From positions 44,258,360 to 44,322,359 of the forward strand of contig OX328107.1 of assembly GCA_946811185.2 (NCBI GenBank): a stretch of 64,000 nucleotides of DNA, in the 5' to 3' direction. Source of the DNA: Hippopus hippopus. Taxonomy: Eukaryota > Mollusca > Bivalvia > Cardiida > Cardiidae. Positions 22,774 through 34,542 of the stretch are shown piece after piece (position 1 is the first letter of the stretch; the number at the start of each line of letters is the position of its first letter). Below the pieces are notes generated by a model that searched no databases, had not been told where the DNA came from, and saw only the letters and a program-made list of their open reading frames with translations. A program made the translations under genes and the position numbers.

Positions 22774-23181
22774 GTAACAAATAATCCTATATTTTGACAG
22801 CCTCCAAAGAGAAAGGTCTCTGAACACATTGTGGAAGCAAAAAATGCTGGTAACCAGCATTTCTATCTATCTATCTATTCCGTAGTCCTGTGGACCGTTA
22901 GGGAGTCACAGGTGATCTGTCAACAAGCGACTTCCAATCCTCTTGGTTTTATGCCCTTTTGATTGTATCTTTCAACCTCAAGCCTGGCCATTCTGGGATA
23001 TACTCCCATCTCTTCCTCTGTCTGCCTGTCCTTCTCCCTTCTTGTGCTATGCCCTGCATGAATGTCTTGACAATCCCTGATGATCTCATGATATGGCCAG
23101 CATTTGGTCACAATCCATTTGTCGTCTGATATTTTTTCACTTTGGATAAACCTAAAGATTTGTCGCTTGGTCAAGAGTTAG
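22774..23181. mobile_element. Family A MITE interrupted by a retroelement fragment
   Basis: The left half runs to GGTAACCAGCATTT (22862). The right half resumes at 23097 and ends TTGTCGCTTGGTCAAGAGTTA. The insertion sits in the middle of the central palindrome. Confidence 0.75.
22863..23096 (-). mobile_element. 5'-truncated RTE-like non-LTR retrotransposon end
   Basis: On the minus strand the fragment resembles the C-terminus typical of RTE-type reverse transcriptases (GRQ..RWEYIPEWPGL-like, across a frameshift), followed by a short 3' region and an ATAGATAG microsatellite tail. CCAGCATTT at 22854-22862 and 23097-23105 is a direct repeat consistent with a target-site duplication. It is too short and frameshifted to code for anything. 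Confidence 0.7.
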
Positions 23182-23419
23182 CCAAAACAAATACTGCACA
23201 CAAAAATGTCTAGGCTCCAGGGGAAATAAATTTTAAAAGGCCTACACCCTGAAGGCTCTGCACATCTATTGTTCATGGTCGATTCGATGAAATGGTTTCA
23301 GTGACCAGAAATCTGAGGGAGGAGTATATGCAACAAAGACTAACTTATGAGGTAGCCCTTTGATGGAGATTTCAGACAGGCTGACTTAGTATGTATCCCT
23401 GAAAATTTGTTTTAGGGGT

Positions 23420-23643
23420 CATTCCAACAACACAATCCCAAGTTACAATAAACTTGAGAAAGAAGGCTTAGAAAAAACATCGGATGAAAATGAGAAAATG
23501 CTGGTAACCAGCATTTTCTCCTATACTCACAATGTTTTCTACCCTTACAACGACAACTTCCAATATTTCAGCCATATTTGATTTGTCGTCTGCAAAGGCT
23601 TTCAAAATAGACAAATCTAAATTTTTATCCTCTGGTAAAATTC
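23420..23643. mobile_element. Family A MITE
   Basis: Left AACACAATCCCAAGTT, core TGCTGGTAACCAGCA, right GATTTGTCGTCTGCAAAGGC to CTCTGGTAAAATT. It abuts the family D fragment that starts at 23646. Confidence 0.75.
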
Positions 23644-23645
23644 GG

Positions 23646-24028
23646 TAGGCCTAAAGTACGCAATGGAAATATTATGGAGCAATGGGCGCAATGGAAAAGA
23701 AATGGAAATATATATTATGTTTCTCTTATTAACCCATTACCACACAATCCCTACTTTTGACGACCCTGAGAAGGAAGCCTTTAGAAAACATTGTGGGAAA
23801 AGGAGAAAATGCTGGTAACCAGCATTTTCTCCTTTTCCCACAATGTTTTCTACCCTTCATAAAACAAATTTTAAATTTTCAGTCACTTTTATTTTGTTGT
23901 CTGCAAATGCTTTCGATTTGGACAAGCCTAAAATATTGTCGTTTGGTAATGAGTTAAATAAAGTTACTATAATTGATTTCAAACGCGTTTATTTGTACTC
24001 ATTAAACTTAAATAAGGTACTTATACAG
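23646..24028 (+). mobile_element. Family D terminal fragment containing a family A insertion
   Basis: GGTAGGCCTAAAGTACGCAA and following sequence match the left end of the fold-back element at 31896-34010. The match breaks at TTAA (23729), where a family A copy is inserted, and resumes after TTAA (23957) with ATAAAGTTACTATAATTGAT to the A-rich run near 24028. Confidence 0.85.
23729..23957. mobile_element. Family A MITE with a visible empty-site paralog
   Basis: TTAA at 23729-23732 and 23954-23957 bound the element. The paralogous unoccupied sequence at 31975-32000 has a single TTAA (31986-31989) between the same flanks. The copy has an intact core palindrome and TIRs ACCCATTACCACACAATCC / GTCGTTTGGTAATGAGTTAA. 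Confidence 0.92.
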
Positions 24029-24037
24029 GTTGAAAAA

Positions 24038-25090
24038 AAAAAACTTTTAGACTTGTACAACCTGAAAGAAAAATGCAGGGTACAAATAAAATATAGCTCA
24101 AAAGATAGATTTGACTTTGAAATGGTTGAACACATTGCCAGAAAAGAAGCTGGTTACCAGGTCCACAATGCTTTCAAAAGCTTTTTCTAAGGGTTGTCAA
24201 AACTCAGAATTTTGTGGTAAAGGGTTATAGGAAATTTCTTCAGAACAAGACAATAACCTTTTAATTCTTTAACAAAGGACAAAAATCTGAAAGTGAAAGC
24301 AATTTCAGACGACAAATTAATGCACCATGGCTCTCATGATGCTTCCTGTCTACGATAGGGTAGGAAACATTGTGAAAAAAGGAGAAAATACTAGATACCA
24401 GCATTTCCTTTTCTTCCCACACTGGTTTTCATAAGCTTTCTCCTATATGGTCATGAAAGCATGGGATAGTACAGAGTTTAACTTGTTCATATTGATTTCA
24501 ACATGACTAAAATGATGGAATTTGTATCCAATAAGAGGCAAAAACATTCCTGGAATAGGAATAAAATGCTTTTAAGAAGAATTGAATATTTGTATACCTG
24601 CATCTTGTACTTTCCAAACAAAATTTTCAGAAACCCCTCTCCCTCAGGGTCATAGAAAAACAAGCTTGTTTGGAAGAGGGTTAACTTAACAACAAAATGT
24701 CAGACTCATCAGAGTTTAAAAGTCTTGCAGATGATTAATCAAGCTTGAATCAAATCATGGCATTTGTCTGTTACAGGGTAGAAAAGATTGTGGGAAATGG
24801 ACAAAATTCTTGTTTCCAGCATTTTCTTCTTTTTCACAATGTTTTCAATATTCTCTTTCTCAGAGTTGATAAAACTTGGGATCATGTGGTAAAGGGTTAA
24901 GTATAACTTCATGAAACAAGTTTGTAGCAAGAACACTTTTGGTCTGGGAACAGAAATTAAGGTAAGTACCTAATCATACTCACAGTATGTAAAAAACTGT
25001 TGCAAAAAAACAATAAATTGCCTATTACCAGCAATTTCTTCTTTTGCCAGAATAATTTCATTTGTGGTTGCCTTCAGAGTTTTGCTCAGT
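24038..25090. repeat. Row of diverged family A copies
   Basis: Copies at about 24038-24228, 24258-24483, 24485-24680, 24681-24900 (bounded by TTAACTTAAC and TGTGGTAAAGGGTTAA) and 24985-25075. Each keeps a recognisable but imperfect hairpin core. Confidence 0.7.
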
Positions 25091-25173
25091 AATGATTATC
25101 ATGCAATAAACAATAATTAAAATCACTAGTAATCAAACAATATAATAATATGTAAACGATGGGATTTATTTTC

Positions 25174-26128
25174 ATTTTAATGGTCTAAGAGAGAAAACTC
25201 GTACAATTACAAAGTCAAAATCATGAAGAGTGATCTCCCTTATTGTGACGATCTCCTTCCTCTCTCTCCCTCTCTACGGATGAAATGCTGAACGAACAAA
25301 AATGCCTCAGCAATCATATTCACAAGGACTTTCGCCTTTGGCTGCGTCCATTTCGGATAAATGGATTGAAATGAATCGCGCTTTCAAACGGTCGTGACGG
25401 GAATTGCACTCACACACCCTTCCGAAAACAAATATCGGACATCGATTAAACATCTGTAGACTAAACATTTGCTGAGAAAAATTTGATACGAGCCACACGC
25501 TTTCAGCACATGAGGAACTATCTACTCTTGATTTTCTTCTGGTAGAATGTACGGAATTGAATTTATAATGAATGGATAACTCAGCACATTTGACGATATT
25601 GCCTTTGACCTTGAGTGACTGACGGAAACCATGACCTAGATAATGTGAATCCCCCATTCGTTTATAAATATCAAAGTGTACGTGCAGTAACCTATCAGGT
25701 AGAATTTTGCGTATCGATTTATATTGTTTACATGTTAAATTATCCGAATTAAGTTAACATTTTGTTTGTCATTATAAATAACTCGTCACTTACAACTTTG
25801 AATTATTGCGGTTGTTGCGTATACAAATGTGATAAGATGCAAGGGAGATTACCGATTGGTTACAAAATATCCTTATCATTCTTTAACTGCTCTTTTAATT
25901 TTGGGTGATAACTTCAGAAACGTAAATATTTACGTTACCATCATGAAAACAATAGATAAACCATTATTCAGCGTAAGATTTTTTTAAACCACTCGTCTCC
26001 AAAAACCATAAGCGTGTACCATTTTTTTATTCGTCTTTGGTTTTAAGCTGCTCAGAATTGTAAGGGAGGCAACTCTGGTATTTACGCAGACTTAAGAAAG
26101 TACGAGTTTTCTCCCTTAGACCATTAAA
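25174..26128. mobile_element. TIR element, about 955 bp
   Basis: ATTTTAATGGTCTAAGAGAG at the left is mirrored by CTCCCTTAGACCATTAAAT at the right, with AAAACTCGTAC/GTACGAGTTTT next to it. The minus-strand 116-codon ORF at 25307-25657 resembles no family I know. Confidence 0.6.
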
Positions 26129-26440
26129 TGTGCACAATTTCTCCATTCTTCAATATAATGAAACATACAACTTATTTCGGGTTTTATTTTAGTGAAGAGC
26201 GGAAGGGAAGCAAAAGCGTAAGAAAATATGGAGAAAGAGAAACAAATGTTAGTAAAATAAATGGTAAATGGATGTGTTTTGCATCAAGTGGCAGGTCATT
26301 TTTCTCCTTACTTTTTCCCATTTTAGTTCCTATTCAAACAGCAGTAGACTATAAAAGCTACTGGAAACAAAGGAAGTGACTCAGCTCTATAAACAGTAAC
26401 AGAACCATCAGTTATTTACTTATCAAACTCTCTCTGCTTA

Positions 26441-28850
26441 CAGTGTCAGGTTGAACTAAAACTCGAAAGAGTTTGAGTACGCTGTCTCGGTATAGACTCT
26501 AAAGAGTTCGCGCACGCTATAACAAAATGGATATTTTGGAATATGTAGAAATATGTATTGTATATAAGATCTGCAAATCAAAATTCAAATAGAAATATTT
26601 TCTTGGGTGGCTGTAAATTATGAAGAAAACAGCGATATTCTTGATGTTATTTTGAACTACTTTATGCCAATTTTTATATCCTTGCGCTAGAGCCCGGGAC
26701 CTTTCGGAAGTAGGTTAATTTGTTAGTGTCTTCTACGGCCAACTTCTTTTAAAAAGGGCTGAGTTAATATTTATTGGAAGCCGCTCGAAAGCGGCTTCCA
26801 GTAGGAATGTACCTAAACTATTTACCATGTAGATAATCGGTAATTATTCGACTGGTTATAATTTTTGGAAATTTCCTAATAATGTCGTGTTAGTGTTACA
26901 AAATTACTCCGCATGACTCTTTCTCAAATATTCAATCAGACCTACATGAACATCAAGTCTGGTTTTCTTGCAATATAAGTTCATTCTCAAATAACAATGA
27001 AAATACAGAAAAATAAACTTCCTTTTATTGGCTAGTCCCTCGAGCTTTTCCAACTTAAAGGATTCCTTCCTTGTTCCCAAACGAAGTTATAATGCTTTCC
27101 GTTTATCATAGGCTCTCCCACCTCTAAACGGTTTTCGCATTTGTCTACTTTTTTGCAAAACAAACTAATGATAATCATGAGATGGAGAGAATCTTAGAAT
27201 ATGATAATCAGAAGCAGTTTTATGTACTTGTGTTTCGTCCAGTTTTAATCTGTAAAGATAATGGGGCGGTTAACCTTTGATCAAGGTATAGATTGGTTAC
27301 CTCCCTACACAGTAAGAGCTGACATCAGCTATTTAAATAGAATAGGCCTACTTGTGAAGAGATAACCCTTTTTCTTCCCTTCGTGGACATTTTAGCCTCA
27401 TGGAATTTTGTAACATGGACGATCTACCTTATGAGCCCTGTAAAATTTAGCATTTAATGTATTGTGTGTCGAAGCTGTTATGATCAGACTGTAAGTTCTG
27501 TACAGTAAGGTCCTGATCTACAATACCCGTGAAAAATGTATGGATCGTGATGTATGTTGTCCAAAAAAAATACCAAAGTGGTGCATAGTGCTCTAAGGGT
27601 TGAAACTGTTCGAAAATGACAGAAATAGATCAAGATCAGACAGTACATAAGCCTGTGTAATATTTTTTAAATATTTTATAAGATATTGTAAACGTAAAAA
27701 TTTCTTGTTTCATTTTCCTTACTCAGTATATTAATTTCATTCGGTGTAGTTGAAAGGATAAAGTTATTACCAAACCTATCACTGTGCATCTACAACTTTT
27801 TACGTCGCTGCTGGTCAAGGCTTTGGAATGGCTCTTGAAGTTTACATTAGAAGTTTTATAGGTTTTTACAAGGCATTTGCAGAAAATGGTTCAAACTAAT
27901 CTTTATTAAACGATTTACGAGTATATAGAGTAATAGTTACTATGTTATTGTTGAATAAATCCAGATCCTTAAAGACTTAAAAAAATAATTTTGTTTCTTT
28001 TTAGTGGTTTGCGCCAACTGTGAAGGCTAGGATCAGAAGAATTTTGGAAATACTATGCAAAAGTCTCTAATTCTGGAGCAGAAATGTAAAGATTCACTTT
28101 GTTACAAGCAGGCTAAGATTCTTTTTGACAAGCAAAATGATAATGTTTTAGAAGAAAGTTGTTGAATATTTTTTTCTTTTTCTTTTTGTAAAAAAATGAA
28201 ACACAAAGAAAATATCACTAAAAAATTGTAAACACATGTAGATCTACGTGAATAACGATCTAAATATCACTTTGAATAATTACTAACTTACATAATTATG
28301 CAGTGTCGCCTTTGATGCCCCTACAGAAGTTTGCTTTTTATAATCATTTAATAATGAAAAATTCTGTACTTGAATTCATGCGCAATTTCTCCATTTTCAA
28401 ACTTTCAGTAGAAATTTGAAAACTCCAATGCTTTTACATATTTTCTCACATATGCATCATCACTTTAAATGATAATGATGATTATGATGATAATAATGGT
28501 ACCAGATAATTTAAGATTCCTATCTTAACTTCTGCCTTTTTTATCCTGCATTTTAGTATCATTTGTCATGATCTTTCGTTTTGGGGGGGGGACAGATACA
28601 AAAATGTCATCAAAGTTTTTCTAGAAAGTCAATATTTCTGAAATTGTCCACCAAAAGATTGCGGCTTCTATGATGCCATGCATCATAAATTTGTCTTGTC
28701 AACTCGTTAGAGTTTCGGTGCAGAAGAGCTATTTTCAAGCTGCAAACAGCCGGGATATTCCGGCACAATTTATGCCGGAACTACTTTAACTCAAACTCTT
28801 TAGAGTGCTTTCAACTTAAACTCTTTCGAGTTTTATATTCACGACAGTGT
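26441..28850. mobile_element. Fold-back element with ACTCGAAAGAGTTT ends
   Basis: The left end has CAGTGTC, AAAACTCGAAAGAGTTTGAG and GACTCTAAAGAGTTC. The right end has the same motifs inverted (AACTCTTTAGAG, AAACTCTTTCGAGTTTT) and GACAGTGTC. The interior is AT-rich with no supported ORF and includes a GAT microsatellite near 28460-28495. Confidence 0.55.
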
Positions 28851-31800
28851 CATGTCACGAGTAAAGATCAAGATCAGACAGCCTCAGAACATGACCTATG
28901 TAAACAATATGGCAATCATTTTTATACAGGTATTTGTGGCCTTAATTTTCATTTATGTTGATTTATCATAATTATATTTCAACCCTTTCTTGGGCATGGT
29001 CAAAAATAGGGGCTGTTACATTGATCATCACTAGACTGTGCAGAAAATGCAGTCTGATCTTGGATCTTACTACACGTAGAGGATTGGATAAAAATAATTT
29101 CTAAATGCTGGTGGGGTGGTGTAAAACACAGAGAGAGGGAGAGTGCTTGATGGATTGTTTTGGGGGTGGTTTTATCATTTTCGGAGATGGTGGAGGGATG
29201 GATGCTGAATGGATCCAGGGTGGGTGGATACTGGATCGATGGGTGATTTTAATATGAAAGAAGAGGAATGGATAGATAGATTGGTAGAAAGATATAGACA
29301 GATAGATAAGAAGGTTAAGTTTTAGTGTCAATAGATCTATATGCAGCTTACAAGATTTTTAAAAAAAATCCCATTTGTCAAGATCACAGAGATCTACCCA
29401 GAGTTTATTGTATAAGAGTAATTCAGAGGTAGACAAGTAAAAACCCTGATAGATTCTTACATTTGAAAGCAAGGCTACAGACAATATGTACATATATTTA
29501 CGCATAACTGGAGGTGCAAAGGGCATGATGCTGGTGGAGAACACGTCCTCGCCGGAAGGAGTAGAGCGAGTGCACCCATTACCAAACACCTAAGCATGAT
29601 AATTTGCCGTTCGTAAATAAAACCACCTACTGAACTGGTGACGTCATTTGTATCATCTGTTGTGTATTCCTTACAATTGTGACTGATAACTAACGCAGTA
29701 TAGTGCACCGATATCGAGTTATGGGCATTTCTACAGTGTAACCGAAGGGTTGAAATTACGAACGCTGGTTATGAATCCGAACACATATGGCTGTAAATCT
29801 GAACACGTCGGCCATTTTCAAAAAATACCACTTCCAACATGTGTTAAAAGCAGTCTATACCAGAAGTTGCGGTTACTTGCGAACACACTTGTGTATGCCA
29901 ATAACGACAACTCTGGACAGATATCTATATATGTTGACTGGGGTCCTGGAAGATATCGAGTAATCGATAATGGCATTATATGCTGACGGGATCCCAGTAT
30001 AATATCTATGGGTCACAACTAAATCACGAAACAGAACGAAACGGAAGGGGAAAAAAAACCTTTGACATCTTGTTGCCTAGTTTACGTCACTGAAAAGTTT
30101 TGAAACTTTTGTGGCCAAAAGGAGTTAATGCTTATGATGAGCAATATCTCCTTTTTGTCACAATGTTCTCAAAATTATTTTACAGCAGCGCTCAAGATAT
30201 CAACATAACAATGGATTTATTCTTATAGCATGAAACATGCAAATGAAACAATCTTATATCAGTGAACGAATTTTTCCATGATAATCACACCTTCAGTGAT
30301 TGAACCTAACAATATTTACATAGTTCGTATTTAAAACCAGTGTGGGTAAATAAGGTTTGAAAACCGAACAGTCAAATATCTTTATCAACCACATGTAATG
30401 ATTTAAAATGTCTATTGATGCTGGTAAATAATAGTTTCACCGTTAACAAAACAATACAAAAACAGATTTCTAGCGCTTTTGTGGCGCGAGGTAACCGTAA
30501 GTAACAATGCCGTTGGAATAACGAATGTCACAATTTTACTCACCTGATTGCAGTTAGCAAAACAAACTTGAAATTGTTGGAGATATAATCAAGGTATCGG
30601 CTCCAAAATGGCAAAAACGGAAAGAGTAATATAGTGACGTTATACATGTGATGTCATATCTGTACATAGTGCAAAAGAACTAAGGTAATAGATCTAAATA
30701 GGAACTTGTTCGGAATAAGACGTCGTTCGGAATCACATGCACCCGCTCTATATAGATATAGACCCCGACCCTCAAATGTGCTGGCTTTTGACTCGCTGTT
30801 TTAATAAACGAATGATTAGTAATTTGCAATTTGTCAAAATGTGGAAATCTTTTTTCCTGCAGGCCTCTTACAGGCCTATTTGCAAGACTTATTCACACAT
30901 AGCAAAGGACTATGTAAGGGGATAATCCTTTCCTTGCACTAATTGTTGGATAAAATTTAATACTTGGTAAGCGTCACCCTATATAACCCATTAAAAACTA
31001 CACACATGACTACATGACTATGTTTCAGACACAACAAAGATGGTTTCGATTAACATCTAATCATGTAAAAGATCTAGGCATGTAGTTGAAATTTTTGCTT
31101 TTTGACGATATGCAAAGCAGGAGAGAGAGACATTTTCTGGTGATTTTACTATTCATGATTTCTCTTCTATTGAATCCCAAAAGAGTTTTGAAATATTCAT
31201 ATTCAAGTGCCTTATATGCCGTTGATATATGTGCAGATATATTTCTTGTTCAATGTCTGTAGATCTATACAAAGTTTTATGCGGATACACTTTGGCATTG
31301 CAAAATGAAAATAAACAGAATTTCTTAAGAAGACAGAAACATAATTAATATAGGTACATGTACTTTGTATGTTAGTTTTGGATAATGCCAACATTATTTC
31401 AGTTATATGGTGGCCACCAGTGCACCTGTTCATGCTTTTCTGGGGTGCCTTTATTGGGATTTCCCAGCAACTTCTTCCCAAGCCACCTGCTGCTTTCCCA
31501 CCTAACCTTCACCCAATTAACAATCAGTGGTGACTTGAGGTTGAATCTTGTTGCAATGACTATCGTAAATCTTGGATTCTATCCCGCGACCCCTGATAAT
31601 TTAGGGTTAATATTCTTCACAGGTGAAAGGAGTGCTCCCATAAATATTTATTCGACAATGTCACATAACCATATCTGCACTGATCACTTTTTGTATAAAT
31701 TATGTTTGAATATGTTTGTGAAAAAGGTATCTTTTGCCCGTTTCTATACTTTGCCAATTTTCATATTAGGGCTGCAGAATAAATTTTAGCCGTGTATTTG

Positions 31801-31890
31801 CTTCCAAGCCTGAATAATAACCTTTTCTAAAGACTGGGCCTGGCCTTGACCTCCGCGCAGATACAAGCCGGAAGTCATTTTTACTCTCTA
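28850..31890. other. Intergenic stretch, mostly unassigned
   Basis: It contains two palindromes of the GATCAGAC..GTCTGATC type (28865-28890, 29035-29065), a GGATGGATG-rich stretch at 29150-29290, a degenerate family A core (30085-30180) and a minus-strand SINE-like tail with CATTATTTCAGTTATAT near 31393. I see no coding signal. Confidence 0.5.
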
Positions 31891-31895
31891 CAACG

Positions 31896-34010
31896 GTAGG
31901 CCTAAAGTACGCAATGGAAAAATTATGGAGCAATGGGTGCAATGGAAAAGAAAGTACGCAATGGAAATATATTATGTTTATTTTATTAAATAAAGTAACT
32001 CTAAGTTATTTCAAATGCGTTTATTTGTACTCATTAAACTTATATAAGGTACTTATACAGGTTAAAAAAAAATAATAATAATATTGTATCACTTAAAAAA
32101 TGTATTTGTTACATATTCTCAGATGGCAAAATGGAAAATTTGCCAGATTCAAACTTATACAATATATTTTAGCCAAAACGTGTCAAAAAGTGTAAAATGT
32201 GAGTGTTTTGGCTCCAATGTATAGTTATTTGAGGCATAAATTTTGAAACTTTTTTCATACCTATGCAGATGTTTAAACTTCCTTGCAAATTTCCATGGCG
32301 CGGGACTGGCGCAATGGAAAAGGAAGTACGCAGTGGAAACATATATAGAGTAATTAGAATATGAAACTTCCTTACAAATTTCCATTGCGCGGAGTTGAGG
32401 GAATGGAAGAGAAGGTATGCAATGGAAATATTAGATCTACATATAACTTGTTAGATAAAATAACCACGTATGATTTCAAACTTGTTTATTTGTACTAATT
32501 GATCTTTTATTAGCTACATCGACAGGTATAAACCAAATGGAATGTTTTTCTATCGTAAAAACAATGTATTTGTAGCAATATTTTCCCAGTTTAGCAGGTA
32601 TTTCAGATGGTGCACTGGAAAATTGGAAAGTACACAGTGGAAATATAGTCAAAAGGTTCAAGTTTTGAAAATATATTTCAATGTAGTAACTGAACCGCCG
32701 TAGTGTATACATTGACTTATAAATGAATTATTATGTACAATGATGTGTTTGTTACGGATGTAGTTGATTGATTCAAACGTTTGTTGAATTTCCATATTGC
32801 AAGACTGGCAAAATACAAAGAAAATCACACAATTGAAAGTGCTAATTATTCATGTGTAACAAACTACAAGATTGTAATTAATATGCAACTTTTGACTCAG
32901 TAAATGGCTTTAACTGATTGATAGTAGCTTTAAACAATGTACTGGCTTATAAAGTGAAAAGTATTACAAACTGAGTGTTTGCTTGAAAGAGAGAATAAAT
33001 ATTCCCGTCAAACGCAGTTTATCATGGAAAACATAGGGACAAGAGTAGCTAATCAATTGTGAATTTCTTGTAAGAATGAATAATTTGCCCCTCACAAGTA
33101 GAATATTATGAAATATATTTTGGAAAGAGTAGCTAATTGTGTGTTTGCTCGTAAGAGAAGACAATATTCTTTTCATACGTAGTTTGTTGTGGAGTACCTT
33201 GCAGAAAGAGGTTAAAAAAAAAAATAAAATTTATGCTCATCCCTTTAAAAAGGAAGGAAGCAAGCAAGCAAGCAAGAAAGAAAGAAAGAAAGAAATAAAA
33301 TACTCTATATAAGACAAGATAGCTTAGGGCACAATATATTGCGTTAGTTTGAATTTGGTAAATTTTCCATTTCGCCATCTCAGAATACCTGCATAATGGA
33401 TTAGATATCACTACAAATACATTTTCTTAGCAATACAGAAACATCATTTTTTCTTTATACCTATAGATAAACATTATAAAAGATAAATGAGTACAAATTA
33501 ACATGTTTGAAATAATACATATTTACTTTATTTTATAGCATATTTGTAATTTATTTCCATTGCATATTTTCTTTTCCATTGCGCCAGTCCCGCGCAATGG
33601 AAATTTACAAGGAAGTTTCAACATCTGAATTGGTTTCAAAATTTATGCTTCAAATAACTATCCATTGAAAAAAGAAAACAAACACATTCAATACTACAAG
33701 ACCCGTTTAGGTACAATATATTGTATAACTTTGAATTTGGTAAATTTTTCATTTGGCCATCTCAGAATACCCTCAAGAAGTTAAAAATATCACTACAAAT
33801 ACGTTTTTAACGGTACAAAAACATTAAGTTTGGTTTACAGCTTTGAGATGTACCTTATAAAAGATCAATTGGTATAAATAAACACGCTTTAAATCATACA
33901 TGGTTACTTTATTTCATTATAAACTAATATAATATATTTCCATTGCGCACTTTCTTTTCCATTGCGCCCATTGCTCCATAAGATTTCCATTGCGTACTTT
34001 AGGCCCACCC
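31896..34010. mobile_element. Family D fold-back element
   Basis: Ends match as inverted repeats for more than 150 bp: GTAGGCCTAAAGTACGCAAT at the left versus ATTGCGTACTTTAGGCCCAC at the right. Inside, GCGCAATGGAAAAGAAAGTA and GTACGCAATGGAAATAT recur near 32310 and 32390 and, inverted, near 33560 and 33940. No transposase. GAAA/GCAA microsatellites lie at 33255-33295. Confidence 0.8.
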
Positions 34011-34264
34011 GGTAAAATTAATAAAAGAAATATGAAATACTAGCTTTTGAGACTAATTGTTCCAGAGTATCTCTGAAGGGTCGATTGTTTTTCTTCCTTC
34101 TCACAGAAGTTCGTCCTCTCTCGCGTCAACTCTTTCAAGGTTTCACCTTTCGACTTTTGACCCGACCAGGGATCCTGACTTTTAACTGAAGTGGAGAATA
34201 CAAGCAAATTGCTCCGCATTATAAACTTTTTTTTTTTTTCGTGAAGCGTCTACTGAAAAAGATC

Positions 34265-34275
34265 AAAATGGCGGC
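34265..34275 (+). promoter_or_regulatory. YY1-like motif in the MFAP1 promoter
   Basis: AAAATGGCGGC matches the core YY1 consensus AANATGGCGGC often found just at or after the start site of TATA-less housekeeping genes. It lies 195 bp upstream of the MFAP1 ATG. Its ATG would open a five-codon uORF (MAACS, stop) if transcribed. The local sequence is less repeat-rich than its surroundings. Confidence 0.5.
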
Positions 34276-34469
34276 TTGTAGTTGAAGAAAAAGCGATGCA
34301 ACCGACAAAAACTCGAAATTGTTTTATTGCTAACATATTTTTGTGCTAAAAGAATAATTTATAGTACCAGCAAATAATTTTTCTGTCTGATGTGCTAAGT
34401 TTCTTAATAAAATATCTGAAAAAAAAAAAACATATTTTTCAAGCCTTTATATTTGTCCTGAACTACAAG

Positions 34470-34542
34470 ATGGATCCGTCACAGAAAACAAATGTGCCGA
34501 TCTTGTCCACAGCGGGTGCTGTCCCGGTAAAAACTGATAAAG
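34470..34542 (+). CDS. MFAP1: MFAP1 exon 1 (start codon)
   Basis: It starts ATGGATCC and encodes [20 protein letters not shown], then [12 protein letters not shown] aligns with human QSTAGAVPV, which fixes the start within a few residues. The donor is AAAG|GTAACT. Confidence 0.93.

Noticed and set aside
22920..23174. 84-codon minus-strand ORF
   Set aside because: It is the broken 3' end of an RTE-like retroelement fused to MITE sequence, not a gene.
25307..25657. 116-codon minus-strand ORF as a gene
   Set aside because: It lies inside a TIR element, resembles no known family, and lacks splice or promoter support; kept only as a finding.
31385..31789. 134-codon ORF
   Set aside because: It overlaps a minus-strand SINE-like repeat that recurs near 51840; composition is not protein-like and no motif is seen.
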